This document shows, one piece after another, positions 55,796-64,000 of a stretch of DNA of 64,000 bases. Source of the stretch: Prosthecobacter sp. SYSU 5D2 (lineage in GTDB: Bacteria > Verrucomicrobiota > Verrucomicrobiia > Verrucomicrobiales > Verrucomicrobiaceae); the NCBI RefSeq assembly GCF_039655865.1, contig NZ_JBBYXL010000003.1, forward strand, positions 310,001 to 374,000. The letters run 5' to 3'. The notes below the pieces were generated by a model, which saw only the letters and a list, made by a program, of their open reading frames with translations, was not told where the DNA came from and ran no database searches. The first letter of the stretch is position 1. Each line of letters starts with the position of its first letter. The position numbers and the translations under genes were made by a program.

Positions 55796-56845
55796 GGCGG
55801 CGAGGAGGGCGGTGTTGTTTTCGACGGGAGAGAGGACCACGCCGCCGCTGGTGACGCCGGACTGGCCGCTGGCTTGCAGGTTGGCCAGGGCGGAACCGCT
55901 GGCGAGGTTGGCGGCGGTCACGGCGCCGTTTGAAAGCTGGGCGGAGCCGATGGAGCCAGCGACGAGTTTGTCTGCGGAGATGACGCCGTTGGCGATCTGG
56001 GCAGCTCCCACGGAACCGGCGGAGAGGTGGCTGGAATTGACCGCGCCTGCGGCCAGGTGGCTGGCACCCACGGCCCCGGTGGCGAGTTTATCCGAGGTGA
56101 TGGCTCCATCGGCCACGGAGCTGGCCATGATGGCATAACCCACCGCAGCGATGCGCTGGTCCGGGCTGAGCAACTGCATGCCGTGGACACCATCATCAAA
56201 CCAGACCCGCAGATACACTTCCGGATGATCAAAGACGGATGGAGGAATGCTGCTCATGCCGGAAACAGCCGGGGAGCCGAGCAGCACAGAATACAGGCCC
56301 TTGGTCACGGGTAATGTCAGCGTGCTATGAGGTGCGGTGCCTGCGACGCTGGTTCCGTCGTGACTCCAGTAAGTCGTATAGACCATATCAGCCGAGCCGC
56401 TGACGGGTGGGGACACTGAGACTTCAGGAAGAGAGGTGTATCCCGAACCTGGGGAAACGATGACGATTTGCGTCACCTGACCACCGGAGACGATCGCACT
56501 GGCACTGGCCCCTGCTCCTTCACCGCCTGCAAGGGAGACGGCGGGAGCGGACTGGTAACCTGAACCCCCATCATTGACCACGATGCTGGTAACAAATCCT
56601 GAGGTCACCACGGCGGTGGCGGTTGCCACCCGTGCGCCGGGAAGGCTGGACATGCCGCCGTCCACCAAAGCAAATTTAAACTTGCCCGCTCCATCAAAGT
56701 TGATTCCTGCGGAGATGACGCGCCCCTGGTAGCTGAGCACCTGGGGTACCTGAGCGGACAAACTATGGCTGACAGCAAGACAGAAGAGGAGAGAACTAAG
56801 TTTTTTCGCCAGCGGGGCCAATCGGTAAAATGCGGGAGACATCAT
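54740..56845 (-). CDS. Exported Kelch-repeat protein with fibre-like decapeptide stalk
   Basis: The ATG at 56845 gives 701 residues with a signal peptide (to about SLSA). An N-terminal beta region carries two GSGYxSxPxVS motifs. Residues about 249-318 are seven decapeptides of the form x-x-x-L-A-x-G-A-V-x. Seven Kelch motifs follow (WTGSEMLVWG, WAGNKMMVWGG, WTGSEVIIWGG and so on), predicting one seven-bladed propeller. The first half is very GC-rich and the Kelch half is not: 44 of 60 G/C at 56041-56100 against 24 of 60 at 55021-55080. It probably acts at the cell surface, and the binding partner is unknown. Confidence 0.82.
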   Translation of the reverse strand: MMSPAFYRLAPLAKKLSSLLFCLAVSHSLSAQVPQVLSYQGRVISAGINFDGAGKFKFALVDGGMSSLPGARVATATAVVTSGFVTSIVVNDGGSGYQSAPAVSLAGGEGAGASASAIVSGGQVTQIVIVSPGSGYTSLPEVSVSPPVSGSADMVYTTYWSHDGTSVAGTAPHSTLTLPVTKGLYSVLLGSPAVSGMSSIPPSVFDHPEVYLRVWFDDGVHGMQLLSPDQRIAAVGYAIMASSVADGAITSDKLATGAVGASHLAAGAVNSSHLSAGSVGAAQIANGVISADKLVAGSIGSAQLSNGAVTAANLASGSALANLQASGQSGVTSGGVVLSPVENNTALLAAGYTKLPYEIPTDKWESQNAIANLSWIAPSNEAVWTGSEMLVWGNKYSNQGLRHDPQAGTWQLLSTVGAPQAREQHVQIWAGNKMMVWGGEIEAPTSPRVRSGGLYDPALNAWTATSEEGAPAPRYSPTAVWTGSEVIIWGGRSVTSGYHNDGARYNPATNTWLPVSTQFAPIGRFDHMAVWTGSEMIIWGGQDSSNLPLGQGARYNPTTDQWRPMNQSGPLSLSYDLNNVVWTGNEMIIVSSYGSGAYNPVTDTWKSFSRKNEPVFGRALAVWTGKEILVWNHGYAQVGSGYRYNPQTDKWAAMSLLGSPPSQYHYTGVWTGEEFIFWGVGLNDRSYTLTPGEPMYLYMKP
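55892..56101 (-). repeat. Seven decapeptide repeats (coding)
   Basis: The 210 bases encode units such as ITSDKLATGA, VGASHLAAGA, VNSSHLSAGS, VGAAQIANGV, ISADKLVAGS, IGSAQLSNGA and VTAANLASGS. The Leu/Ile at position 6 and the Gly-small-Val ending recur in each. Similar regular repeats form beta-helical or trimeric stalks in phage fibres and surface proteins; that fold is inferred. Confidence 0.75.
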
Positions 56846-56876
56846 AAGGGCAATCTTGCCATCTTGAAGCACCTTT

Positions 56877-58736
56877 TTATGCCTGTCCACCTTGTGTTAT
56901 TTCTGATCTTCTTTTCAGGAGCCAAGTGAGATCTCCCGAGGCGACCTCAATGCTGAGTGCGGGTGCGGGGGTCGTGCTGCCATAGGCAGAAGAGACGGCC
57001 ATTTCGGCAAGGCTGATGTTCAGACCCTTTCCCTGAACGGCCAGATCCCAAGAATGCGAGCCACGGCTGATGACATAATCCCCAGCCGTGCCGGGGCTTG
57101 CTGGAATCAGGCGGCACTTGGGGCTGAAGACCAGACGGAGTTTGAAAGGCTGGCGGGCGGCTTCGAGGTCGGTGATCTGGATGCCGTGATTTAGAAAACG
57201 AACGGTTCTTTGGAAGGAGTGGGCTTCGTGATCGAACTGGGCGAGGAGGGTGCGGCCTTCCAAGGCGAGTTTGGGGACGGGATGGTGGCGGGACCAGAGA
57301 AAGGGGCCGAGGCGTTTGGGGGTTTTAAAACCGGACGACGGGAGGGGGCCGTTGTGGGAATCCCAGGCGGCGAGGGCGATGCGCCACTGCGGGTGGCCAT
57401 AATAACCGCCGGTGCCGGGATCAATGAGCAGGGCCTCATCACCGTCCCAGAGGGAGAGATGGAGGGCATCGCCATGACCGTGGGCGGCGAGGGCGCCGAA
57501 CCCGAGGGGGGAGGCATCCAGGCGGACTTTCCAGCCGTCTTCATGCATGACGGCCATGCCGCTGAAGGGGAAATGACGGCCAGGGTTGGTGGAAGGATGA
57601 CCAGGGCGGGAACCTAACCAATAATGCAATGCGTTCTCACCGCCCTGAAACCAGCGGAGCCATTCCTGGGCGGCCTGGCTGCGGTCCTGGGTGAGGGGGA
57701 GGACCTGGGCATCGTCGTTGTCACCAAAGTCCCAGGGTTCCGGCCCATGGGCGAGCGCCTGGAAATAACCGGCAGCGGTGGCCAGGCGGTCATGCACGTC
57801 CCCTGCCCTGCAACCGACGGTGCGGGCGGCCAGCCAGGCCAGGTCAAAGGCGAAGAGATGATAATGCAGGGCCTGCTCACGCGAGCCGCCGTCCGGAGCG
57901 AACTGATGGAGCACTTCGTGCCCGAGCAGGTCCCAGGCGGTTTCCGCCGGGCAGGCGATGGCGGCCAGGGCGGGCCATCGGGAAACGGCGACGACGAGGG
58001 CGGCGAGCTCGCCTAACAAATGATTGTTTGCCGAAGATCCGGCGGAGCGATAACGCCAGATCCAGGCGGCATGGACGGGAACGATGCTGCGGACCAGAGC
58101 GTCCTGCGCTTTGAGAAGGGCGGGATTTCCCTGCGCCCTGACGAGGGCATCGAACCAGGTAAAGTTGATGAGACGCAGCGCCGCCTCCAGCGGACTGGTC
58201 CAGTTGATGCCCATGCCCGGGGGATTGCGCACGGTCCAGTCCTCCAGCCAGAGCTGGGCGGTGCGGATGGCGGCCACGTCGTCATTGAGCCAGCCGTGCA
58301 TGGCCAGGCGGGTCATCTCGGCCCAGCGGTTGAGCTCCCAGATGGTGCGGGCATCGGCCCCATCAGGAAGCTGGCGATGGTTGAGCCGATGGGCCGGTTT
58401 GTCGGGATCTATGACGACACCGCAGGCGGCATCGCGATGCCAGCACGGAGGCGAGCCCACGTCCACGTTGCGCCAGCCGAAGAGCTGCCAGCGGCCGGCC
58501 TGGAGCTTGCGGGCGTTATCGGCCAGATGCGCGCGCAGGGACATGGAGGCGGCGGCTTTTTCTGGCAAACGCGGCTGCCTGTCAGCAGGCGGGCCGGGAT
58601 CGAACCCTTCGAGCTTTTTCAGGAAGGCAGGCTGGGTCTGCTGGTTCCAGTGCTCAGTGAGGCGATGGGTGATTTCTGCGGGCGTCATGGCCCGCAGACG
58701 GTGCGCATACCAGGCGATGGACTTCGGCGCTTTCAT
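56877..58736 (-). CDS. Heparinase II/III family protein (exopolysaccharide cluster)
   Basis: The ATG at 58736 gives 619 residues (an upstream GTG at 58757 would overlap the next gene). An alpha/alpha-toroid N-terminal domain (WELNRWAEMTRLAMHGWLN, GSSANNHLLGELAALVVA, DGGSREQALHYHLFAFDLAW) is followed by a beta-sandwich (AAHGHGDALHLSLWDGDEALLIDPGTGGYYGH). NNHLLGE and the QALHYH motif match the Asn, Tyr/His and Glu catalytic region of this lyase family. The role is probably polysaccharide cleavage or trimming during export. It starts 4 bases after the dehydrogenase stop, so it is in one operon with it. Confidence 0.86.
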   Translation of the reverse strand: MKAPKSIAWYAHRLRAMTPAEITHRLTEHWNQQTQPAFLKKLEGFDPGPPADRQPRLPEKAAASMSLRAHLADNARKLQAGRWQLFGWRNVDVGSPPCWHRDAACGVVIDPDKPAHRLNHRQLPDGADARTIWELNRWAEMTRLAMHGWLNDDVAAIRTAQLWLEDWTVRNPPGMGINWTSPLEAALRLINFTWFDALVRAQGNPALLKAQDALVRSIVPVHAAWIWRYRSAGSSANNHLLGELAALVVAVSRWPALAAIACPAETAWDLLGHEVLHQFAPDGGSREQALHYHLFAFDLAWLAARTVGCRAGDVHDRLATAAGYFQALAHGPEPWDFGDNDDAQVLPLTQDRSQAAQEWLRWFQGGENALHYWLGSRPGHPSTNPGRHFPFSGMAVMHEDGWKVRLDASPLGFGALAAHGHGDALHLSLWDGDEALLIDPGTGGYYGHPQWRIALAAWDSHNGPLPSSGFKTPKRLGPFLWSRHHPVPKLALEGRTLLAQFDHEAHSFQRTVRFLNHGIQITDLEAARQPFKLRLVFSPKCRLIPASPGTAGDYVISRGSHSWDLAVQGKGLNISLAEMAVSSAYGSTTPAPALSIEVASGDLTWLLKRRSEITQGGQA

Positions 58737-58740
58737 CCGC

Positions 58741-60894
58741 TCAGACCGCCACGGCACCTCCCTGGCGCAGGCTTTCCAGGACAGCGAAGGTCAGGACCAT
58801 GCTTTGACGGGCTTCCGGGTAGGCCAGCGGGTGGTCGCCGCCCTTCTTGAGGAAGGCGAGCCAGGCGGCCATTTCTTCGGCGTGGCCTTTGGAAGTGTAT
58901 GCCATCGCGTTGCGCTTGCGATTGCGATAGAGGGTGAGCTTTTGAAAGTTCTCACACTCGGCGACAAACCCGGAGGCAAAGAGGCGGAAGCTTTCTTTGG
59001 GATAGGCCTGATCCCCTTCGGCTGAGTAGAGGATCTGGGCGGAGGAACCGTCGGCAAAGGCAATCTGGGCAGTGACGGAATCCGGAAAAGCGGGACGGCC
59101 GATGCTCTGGGCCATGACCTGGACGGGGCGGCCTAACAAGTGACAGGCGTAATCAAAAAAGTGGCAAGCCTCCCCAAGGACTCGTCCGCCGCTTTCTTCC
59201 ACGTTGGCATACCAATGGTCCGGCGCGAGGGGACCGGCGAAGACGTGATAGGCGAGGGTTTTGGGACCGGGGATAGCGGCCAGGTGCTGCTTCAGTGCGA
59301 CCGTGGCGGGAGCAAAACGGCGGTTGAATCCGACCATGAGGCTGCCCTGGGTGGAGGCCATGGCGGTGTCAATCTGGGTGAGTTCCTCGCGGGTGAGGCA
59401 GAGGGGCTTTTCGACAAAGATGTGCTGGCGGGCGGCGAGCCCCTGGAGGACCAAGGGGGCGTGGAGATGATGGCGGGTGCCGATCATGAGAGCATCACCG
59501 GAATGCTTGAAGACTTCAGCGGCATCGGCTTCGGCCTGGGCGAAACCAAACTTTTCTTTGACGTGGCGGGCGCTGAGGCCAGTGGCATTGACGATGGTGC
59601 CGAGGGGCAGGTTACCCTTGAGGTGCGGGAGGAGCATGGTGCGGGCGAAGTTGCCGGCGCCGAGCACGTGAAGGGATGAGGGTGGGGAGAAGGAGGAATT
59701 ATCCGGCGAAGAGGCACCGAATGACGAACCTGAGAGATCGGTTTGAGGTGCGATGGTCGGGAGGAGGGGGGCGCTGTTACCGTAATCCAGGATGACGCCG
59801 ATGTCGGTGTTGCCGGGTTGCATGAGGGCGTCATAGACGGAGACGGCGTCGGTGAAGGGCGCGCGGCGGGTGGTGAGGGGGGCCAGGGGGAGCTGGCCGG
59901 TTTTCATTAGCTGGAGGCAGGCGTCGAAGTTGCGGTTTTCGGTCCAGCGGACGTAGCCGATGGGGTAGTCCCTGCCGCCCCATTCGTACTGCGGATCGTA
60001 GCGGCCGGGGCCGTAGCTGCGGGAATAGCGGACCTGAATGTCCTTCATGTAGGCGATTTTCCAGGAAAGCTCAGCATCGTAAATGCCGACAATGACCATG
60101 ACGCCCCGGTCGCGAAGGCAGGTGATGGCGGTATCGGCGGCTTCATTGCCCCGGCCACCGACACAGAGCAAGACAGCATCCACGCCATCACCGCCGGTCC
60201 AGTCGCGGACGGCATCAGGGAGGCTGGACTGGCCGGGATTGACGGTGCGCTCTGCCCCGAGGGTGAGGGCGGTATCCAGGCGGGTCTCGGCATAATCCGC
60301 CACGAGGACGCGGGCCCCGGAGGCGCGGAGGAGGCTGGTGGCAAGGAGGCCGACGAGACCCTGGCCAAGGACGAGGACCCGGTCCCCCAACTGCACACTG
60401 GCCTGGCGGACAGCCTGCATGGAGATGGAGGCGAGGGTGGTGTAGGCGGCCTGCCAGTCTTCGACACCCTCCGGCACGGGAGCGGCGAGGAGATCCGGCA
60501 CGGCGATCATTTCGGCATGAAAGGCGCATTCGGCTCCGCCGCAGGCCACGCGGTCACCAATGCGAAAGCGTGTGTTCAGCTCATCCACGGCGATGACGAT
60601 GCCGGCAGCGGAGTAACCAAGGGGAGAAGGCGATTCCAGACGGTTACGTACTTTTTCCAGGGCGGATTTCCAGCCGAGCGTGCGCGCGGTATCGAGCACT
60701 TTTTTGACCTGGTCCGGCCGGGCTTTGGCCTTTTGCAAAAGGGACATGCGGGCCTGCTCCACCTTCATTTTTTCCGTGCCGGGGGAAATGACGGAACAGG
60801 TGGTCTGCACCAGGATGCCGCCGGGCGGGGGCATGGGCGTGGGGACGTCCTGGAGTTCGAGACGGCCGTCCTGGTATTGGGCGAGCTGGCGCAT
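58741..60894 (-). CDS. Two-domain oxidoreductase: zinc-type dehydrogenase fused to Gfo/Idh/MocA
   Basis: The 717-residue protein is a fusion. Residues 1 to about 360 are a medium-chain alcohol dehydrogenase (CGGAECAFHAEMI, GDRVLVLGQGLVGLLATSLL, VLVADYAETR). From about 405 a second Rossmann domain of the Gfo/Idh/MocA type begins (VLGAGNFARTMLLPHL, FVEKPLCLTREEL). Such bi-domain proteins occur in exopolysaccharide loci beside heparinase II/III and PaaK/CapK genes, as here, and probably modify a nucleotide sugar or uronic acid. Order and 4-18 base spacing indicate co-transcription. Confidence 0.87.
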   Translation of the reverse strand: MRQLAQYQDGRLELQDVPTPMPPPGGILVQTTCSVISPGTEKMKVEQARMSLLQKAKARPDQVKKVLDTARTLGWKSALEKVRNRLESPSPLGYSAAGIVIAVDELNTRFRIGDRVACGGAECAFHAEMIAVPDLLAAPVPEGVEDWQAAYTTLASISMQAVRQASVQLGDRVLVLGQGLVGLLATSLLRASGARVLVADYAETRLDTALTLGAERTVNPGQSSLPDAVRDWTGGDGVDAVLLCVGGRGNEAADTAITCLRDRGVMVIVGIYDAELSWKIAYMKDIQVRYSRSYGPGRYDPQYEWGGRDYPIGYVRWTENRNFDACLQLMKTGQLPLAPLTTRRAPFTDAVSVYDALMQPGNTDIGVILDYGNSAPLLPTIAPQTDLSGSSFGASSPDNSSFSPPSSLHVLGAGNFARTMLLPHLKGNLPLGTIVNATGLSARHVKEKFGFAQAEADAAEVFKHSGDALMIGTRHHLHAPLVLQGLAARQHIFVEKPLCLTREELTQIDTAMASTQGSLMVGFNRRFAPATVALKQHLAAIPGPKTLAYHVFAGPLAPDHWYANVEESGGRVLGEACHFFDYACHLLGRPVQVMAQSIGRPAFPDSVTAQIAFADGSSAQILYSAEGDQAYPKESFRLFASGFVAECENFQKLTLYRNRKRNAMAYTSKGHAEEMAAWLAFLKKGGDHPLAYPEARQSMVLTFAVLESLRQGGAVAV

Positions 60895-60912
60895 GGATAG
60901 GCGGGACTTAAA

Positions 60913-62223
60913 TTAGAAGCGACGAAGCACAACCGGCGTCTTACCATCGGCATTGGTTTCGAAGTTTTGATTCAGGCGGTAGGCAACCTGCATGTCAGGG
61001 CCGAAGCGAGAACGGAGCTCTTCCTGGACCTGGAGGAAAGCGGGATGGCGGTCAAAACCCTCGGCCGTACTTTCGATGTTCACCACGATGTTTGCGGCAC
61101 CAGACTGCACGATCTGAAAACGGACGACTCCTGGCACAGCGCGGAATACGGTGTAAAAATTGACGGAGGGAAGCTGGCGGCCATCGGGGGTGAGGATGAC
61201 GTCATCTTTGCGGCCCTGCACACGGGCGATCTTGCGCGGATAAGGCTCGCCAAGCGGGACCAAGGGATGAGGCGTTATGATGTCCCCTGTGTCATACCGG
61301 ATGAAGGGCATGACGGGATTGTGGAGGCTGGTGGCGATGAGGCGGCAGTCTCCCGGAGCCAGAGTGGCATCGGGAATGAATTCAGGATGGCCATACTGCC
61401 AGACGATGTTCAGTCCGTCGTGATCGGTGCCTTCATAAGCGACGAGGGTGGGCTCCGTCATGCCATACCAGTCGAACAAGATGGGGCCGAAGACACACTG
61501 AATGACTTCACGCTCATGGGGCAAAAGGGTCTCTGAGGCGGTGAAGACGCCTTTGACGGAAGGGAGGCTCTGACCGGTGCGCTCCAGGTATCCCGCCAGG
61601 ACCAGCAGGGAGGAAGGGTAGCTGCGGATGAATTTGGGCTGAAAGGAGGTGATGGCCTGCATGTACTGCGCCGCTGTGCCGGGTGAGAAGTGGTAGGCCG
61701 ACATGAAGAGGGTGTTTTGCACCTGGTCATGCATCCAGAGGGAATCCTCCGCACGCGACGGCACGTAACTGCGCAGGGCCAGAAAACGGTCCCTGAAGCG
61801 GTAGCCTGCCTGGGACCACATCTGGTACATGCAGGCATAGTCCAGGGCGATGTAGCTTTCATTCAGCAGCATGCGCATGGGCATGCCGGTGGTGCCGCTG
61901 GTCTCCGCTTGCGCGCTGAAACGGCGGTAGCGGGGATTGATGAGATCGTGGAAACGCTCGCGAATGATTTCCTTGGTCAGCAACGGCAGTCTCGTCAGGG
62001 TCTCTGGGCCGGTGAAGTCCGTGCGTGGATCGAACCCGATGCCTTTAAACACCTCCGCGTAATAGCGTGTGCCGAGGTAGGCAGTGACGAGAGTGTGCTG
62101 GAGCTGGCGATGAATCCATGCCTGGCGGCGGTCTTCTGAATAAGCGGAGGTCCGCCGGAGGAAGGAATGGCAGGTCCACCAGCCATGAAGCTGAGCCAGG
62201 CGGCGGATGGACTTTTTATGCAT
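60913..62223 (-). CDS. Phenylacetate-CoA ligase family protein (PaaK/CapK-like), exopolysaccharide cluster
   Basis: The ATG at 62223 (MHKKSIRRL) gives 436 residues and overlaps the upstream PHP gene by 8 bases; an earlier ATG at 62259 would overlap it by 44. The AMP-binding motif is TSGTTGMPM (108-116), and DWYGMTEPTLVAYE follows. RYDTGDI is the acyl-adenylate motif A8-like segment. CapK-type members occur in capsule and exopolysaccharide loci, where they may activate an acid for transfer to the sugar chain. The substrate cannot be inferred. Confidence 0.86.
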   Translation of the reverse strand: MHKKSIRRLAQLHGWWTCHSFLRRTSAYSEDRRQAWIHRQLQHTLVTAYLGTRYYAEVFKGIGFDPRTDFTGPETLTRLPLLTKEIIRERFHDLINPRYRRFSAQAETSGTTGMPMRMLLNESYIALDYACMYQMWSQAGYRFRDRFLALRSYVPSRAEDSLWMHDQVQNTLFMSAYHFSPGTAAQYMQAITSFQPKFIRSYPSSLLVLAGYLERTGQSLPSVKGVFTASETLLPHEREVIQCVFGPILFDWYGMTEPTLVAYEGTDHDGLNIVWQYGHPEFIPDATLAPGDCRLIATSLHNPVMPFIRYDTGDIITPHPLVPLGEPYPRKIARVQGRKDDVILTPDGRQLPSVNFYTVFRAVPGVVRFQIVQSGAANIVVNIESTAEGFDRHPAFLQVQEELRSRFGPDMQVAYRLNQNFETNADGKTPVVLRRF

Positions 62224-63043
62224 GGACGGCGGGATGCGTGACGAGCTCAGCCAGGGCATGGGGACTGCTGCCGTGACGGGCGTTCCAATACAGCCGGTAG
62301 GCCTGTTTGGCCAGGGGAAGAAGCGGACGGGGAACGGCCAGGAAGCGTTTTACAGCATAGTATCCTGGAGCGTATCTGCGCTCCGCCGTGGTTGCAGACT
62401 GGGGCCGGGAGAGGATGCGAAAGGGAGTCTGGCGGCGGAGCATGGCGCGGACGGTCTCCTCCGCCGTGGCTGTGGCGACGATCTCGTTCACACACTGGCC
62501 GACATCCGCTTCATAATGGGCATCGCTGCCTCCAAAAAATGGCGGTGCCAGCTGTTCGTGAAGCTGGCGGGCCAGAAGATTGTCCGCGTGGCTGCCTTTG
62601 GCATTGTGGATCTCGTAAGCGTCAGCGGCGGTCATTTGCGCCAAATCCAGGCCGCGTGGGCCTAACAAACCGTCTTTCAAACGATACGGATGGGGCACCA
62701 GGACAAGACCGCCCTGGGCGTGGATCTCATCCATCACGTCCTGGGCATCCTGGGAGACGATGTCGCCATGAAGAAACAGGCCGATGAGATGGCAGCCGTT
62801 AGATAGGGTGCGTTCCTCGCCAATGAGAATCTGGGTGGCGGAGTTCTTTTTGCGGAACCATTTTTGAAACTCAACGGCTCCCCCGGTGGTGTCGTGATCC
62901 GTGATGGCAATGATATCCAGTTTTTGAAGAGCAGCCGCCTTTAGCAAGCCGTCGGGAGTGATCATACCATCACTGGAGGCGATGGTGTGACAGTGAAGCT
63001 CCGCACGGACCCGCTGGGAAGGTGATGGCTGAGAAAGCGACAT
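62216..63043 (-). CDS. PHP-domain metal-dependent phosphoesterase-like protein
   Basis: The ATG at 63043 gives 275 residues. The PHP metal-binding signature is ELHCHT (His17, His19) with TDHDTTGG (49-51 region), and later HPYRLKD and GGSDAHYE complete the metal site. It could hydrolyse a phosphoester in the exopolysaccharide pathway, or be a phosphotyrosine phosphatase-like regulator as in some capsule clusters. It is the first gene of the four-gene cluster downstream of the PEP-CTERM gene and overlaps the ligase gene by 8 bases. Confidence 0.87.
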   Translation of the reverse strand: MSLSQPSPSQRVRAELHCHTIASSDGMITPDGLLKAAALQKLDIIAITDHDTTGGAVEFQKWFRKKNSATQILIGEERTLSNGCHLIGLFLHGDIVSQDAQDVMDEIHAQGGLVLVPHPYRLKDGLLGPRGLDLAQMTAADAYEIHNAKGSHADNLLARQLHEQLAPPFFGGSDAHYEADVGQCVNEIVATATAEETVRAMLRRQTPFRILSRPQSATTAERRYAPGYYAVKRFLAVPRPLLPLAKQAYRLYWNARHGSSPHALAELVTHPAVHA

Positions 63044-63129
63044 GAACCCTGGAAACTTGGGAAGCGAAAGGGATGCCACCTTTGACTTGTCCGGGCTCGA
63101 ACTGCCAGCTGCCAGGTGAATGGCCGCAA

Positions 63130-63918
63130 TCAGCTCAGTTTGCGCCAGCGACGAAGCATGACGGCAAGGCCGAAGCAGCCAATCAGCAGGGCACCACCGG
63201 GCTCAGGCACCGGTGCGACGATGATGAGGGCGTCCTGATAATTGAAGGCATCACCTTCCGGGAAAAGGGTGTTGGCGATGTAGTAATCATTGACGACATC
63301 GTAGCTGGCGAAGAAACCGAGGCCGTCTTTGTCAGCCACATCCAGCAGGATGGACTGAAAGAGAGAGGAGCGGGCGAGGCCGGCTTCGCTGAGGTCCCCA
63401 GACCAGCGGTCTGCAAAGTCACCGAGGTCGGTGAAGTCCGTGTGGGTGGGCTTGCCATAAACCTCGGCGAGGAAATTCTGCACCGCGAACATGGAGTTGT
63501 AGAAGGTCTCATTATTGCCGTAGTGACCGGCATTTTCGCTGCCCTCCAGAAGTGCACCCGGGGTGGTGAGGGTGGCGATGGGCAGATACGTATCCAGCAC
63601 ATACTCCATGATGTTGATCTGCTTGCCCAGGGCAGCCTGTGCAGCCAGGGCATCTGGCGAGGTGGTGTAGTAGTCGTTGCGCTCGGTGTTCTGGCGGGTC
63701 CACGCATCCGTAAGGCTTAAGGCATCCCCGAGAAAACCATCTCCTGCAATGGGAGCAGGTGAGCCGTTTGGCTCCACGCAGAGCCACCAGTAATGCTGGT
63801 CATTGATGTCATAAACACCGATAAAGCCATCATTGTCCACGCCGTTGAAAGCCGTCTGGCTATGAGAGGCCGCCGTGAACGCCAAAAGAAAGCTGAAAAT
63901 CAGAATGCCAAACTTCAT
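63130..63918 (-). CDS. Small PEP-CTERM sorted exported protein
   Basis: The 262-residue protein has a signal peptide (KFGILIFSFLLAFTAASHS) and ends in VPEPGGALLIGCFGLAVML plus RRWRKLS, a complete PEP-CTERM sorting signal. The middle (GDALSLTDAWTRQNTERNDYYTTSP, NNETFYNSMFAVQNFLAEVYGK) is mainly acidic and aromatic, without a recognised enzyme motif. It lies 86 bases upstream of the PHP gene on the same strand. Together with the exopolysaccharide genes this fits the known association of PEP-CTERM proteins with polysaccharide export. Confidence 0.87.
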   Translation of the reverse strand: MKFGILIFSFLLAFTAASHSQTAFNGVDNDGFIGVYDINDQHYWWLCVEPNGSPAPIAGDGFLGDALSLTDAWTRQNTERNDYYTTSPDALAAQAALGKQINIMEYVLDTYLPIATLTTPGALLEGSENAGHYGNNETFYNSMFAVQNFLAEVYGKPTHTDFTDLGDFADRWSGDLSEAGLARSSLFQSILLDVADKDGLGFFASYDVVNDYYIANTLFPEGDAFNYQDALIIVAPVPEPGGALLIGCFGLAVMLRRWRKLS

Positions 63919-64000
63919 ACAGCCAAGTTTCTCATAAATTTCATAATAAATCTAGGGGATATTGATTAAATTTTAAGAAAGTTAATTTCGCTGTGCGGAT
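63919..64000. promoter_or_regulatory. AT-rich upstream region of the small PEP-CTERM gene (to window edge)
   Basis: The 82 bases before the ATG are clearly AT-rich (for example AAATTTTAAGAAAG and TAATTTC on +) and run to the window end. This is the likely promoter on the minus strand, but I cannot assign -35 and -10 boxes with confidence. Confidence 0.35.

Noticed and set aside
54740-56890. GTG start at 56890 for the Kelch protein
   Set aside because: It would overlap the heparinase 3' end and put 15 charged residues before the signal peptide. The ATG at 56845 places the signal at the N-terminus.

Overview
The window looks like a chromosomal segment of a verrucomicrobial (PVC-group) bacterium, probably Verrucomicrobiales and close to Prosthecobacter. 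This placement is inferred from gene content and style. The DNA is GC-rich, with GC-rich third codon positions. Two very large cytochrome-type 'PVC dehydrogenases' (ThuA/discoidin/HEAT/heme fusions), a DUF1501 protein, several Tat-exported Gfo/Idh/MocA oxidoreductases, PEP-CTERM surface proteins and a lysine/alanine-rich H1-like protein are all typical of this group. A KDO transferase and an RND pump show a Gram-negative envelope. I saw no rRNA, tRNA, CRISPR array, prophage or insertion sequence.

Layout. 0.2-4.5 kb: RND efflux adaptor and pump (+). 4.5-9.1 kb: waaA, rsmD, bioA and an aspartate kinase (-). 9.4-14.7 kb: dnaN, a lipoprotein, then a tight tyrA-aroA-cmk run and plsC (+). 14.7-22.1 kb: exported oxidoreductases, a PQQ-type propeller, a zinc peptidase, an alpha/beta hydrolase and an HslV-like Ntn hydrolase (-). 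22.2-24.4 kb: diheme cytochrome c plus DUF1501 (+). 24.7-29.2 kb: orphan UPF0175 antitoxin, glnS, a uracil-DNA glycosylase-like protein, plsY and vapBC (-). 29.4-37.5 kb: giant ThuA-dehydrogenase-HEAT-cytochrome protein, an SGNH hydrolase and a nucleoside-type MFS transporter (+). 37.8-41.3 kb: pectate lyase-like protein, H1-like protein and uvrC (-). 41.6-49.4 kb: SMP-30 lactonase, a prenyltransferase-fold protein and a 1952-residue PEP-CTERM repeat protein (+). 49.5-63.9 kb (-): ester cyclase-like protein, a broken RelE/ParE module, a second PVC dehydrogenase, two surface proteins, a four-gene exopolysaccharide-type cluster (heparinase-fold, two-domain dehydrogenase, PaaK/CapK-type ligase, PHP) and a small PEP-CTERM protein.

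The genes suggest a carbohydrate-scavenging, surface-decorated bacterium: exported heme dehydrogenases, lyases and oxidoreductases for polysaccharide breakdown, plus polysaccharide export linked to PEP-CTERM anchoring.

The least conventional signals are these. (1) A dispersed family of small palindromes whose stems differ but whose loop is nearly always TCC (GGA on the other strand), often with GGAG at the 5' foot, as in REP elements. One complete copy sits in frame inside the giant dehydrogenase gene. (2) Two abrupt low-GC blocks inside otherwise GC-rich surface genes. (3) An HslV-like protease with serine where the N-terminal catalytic threonine is expected, and a histone-like basic tail. 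(4) A toxin gene interrupted by a single in-frame stop.
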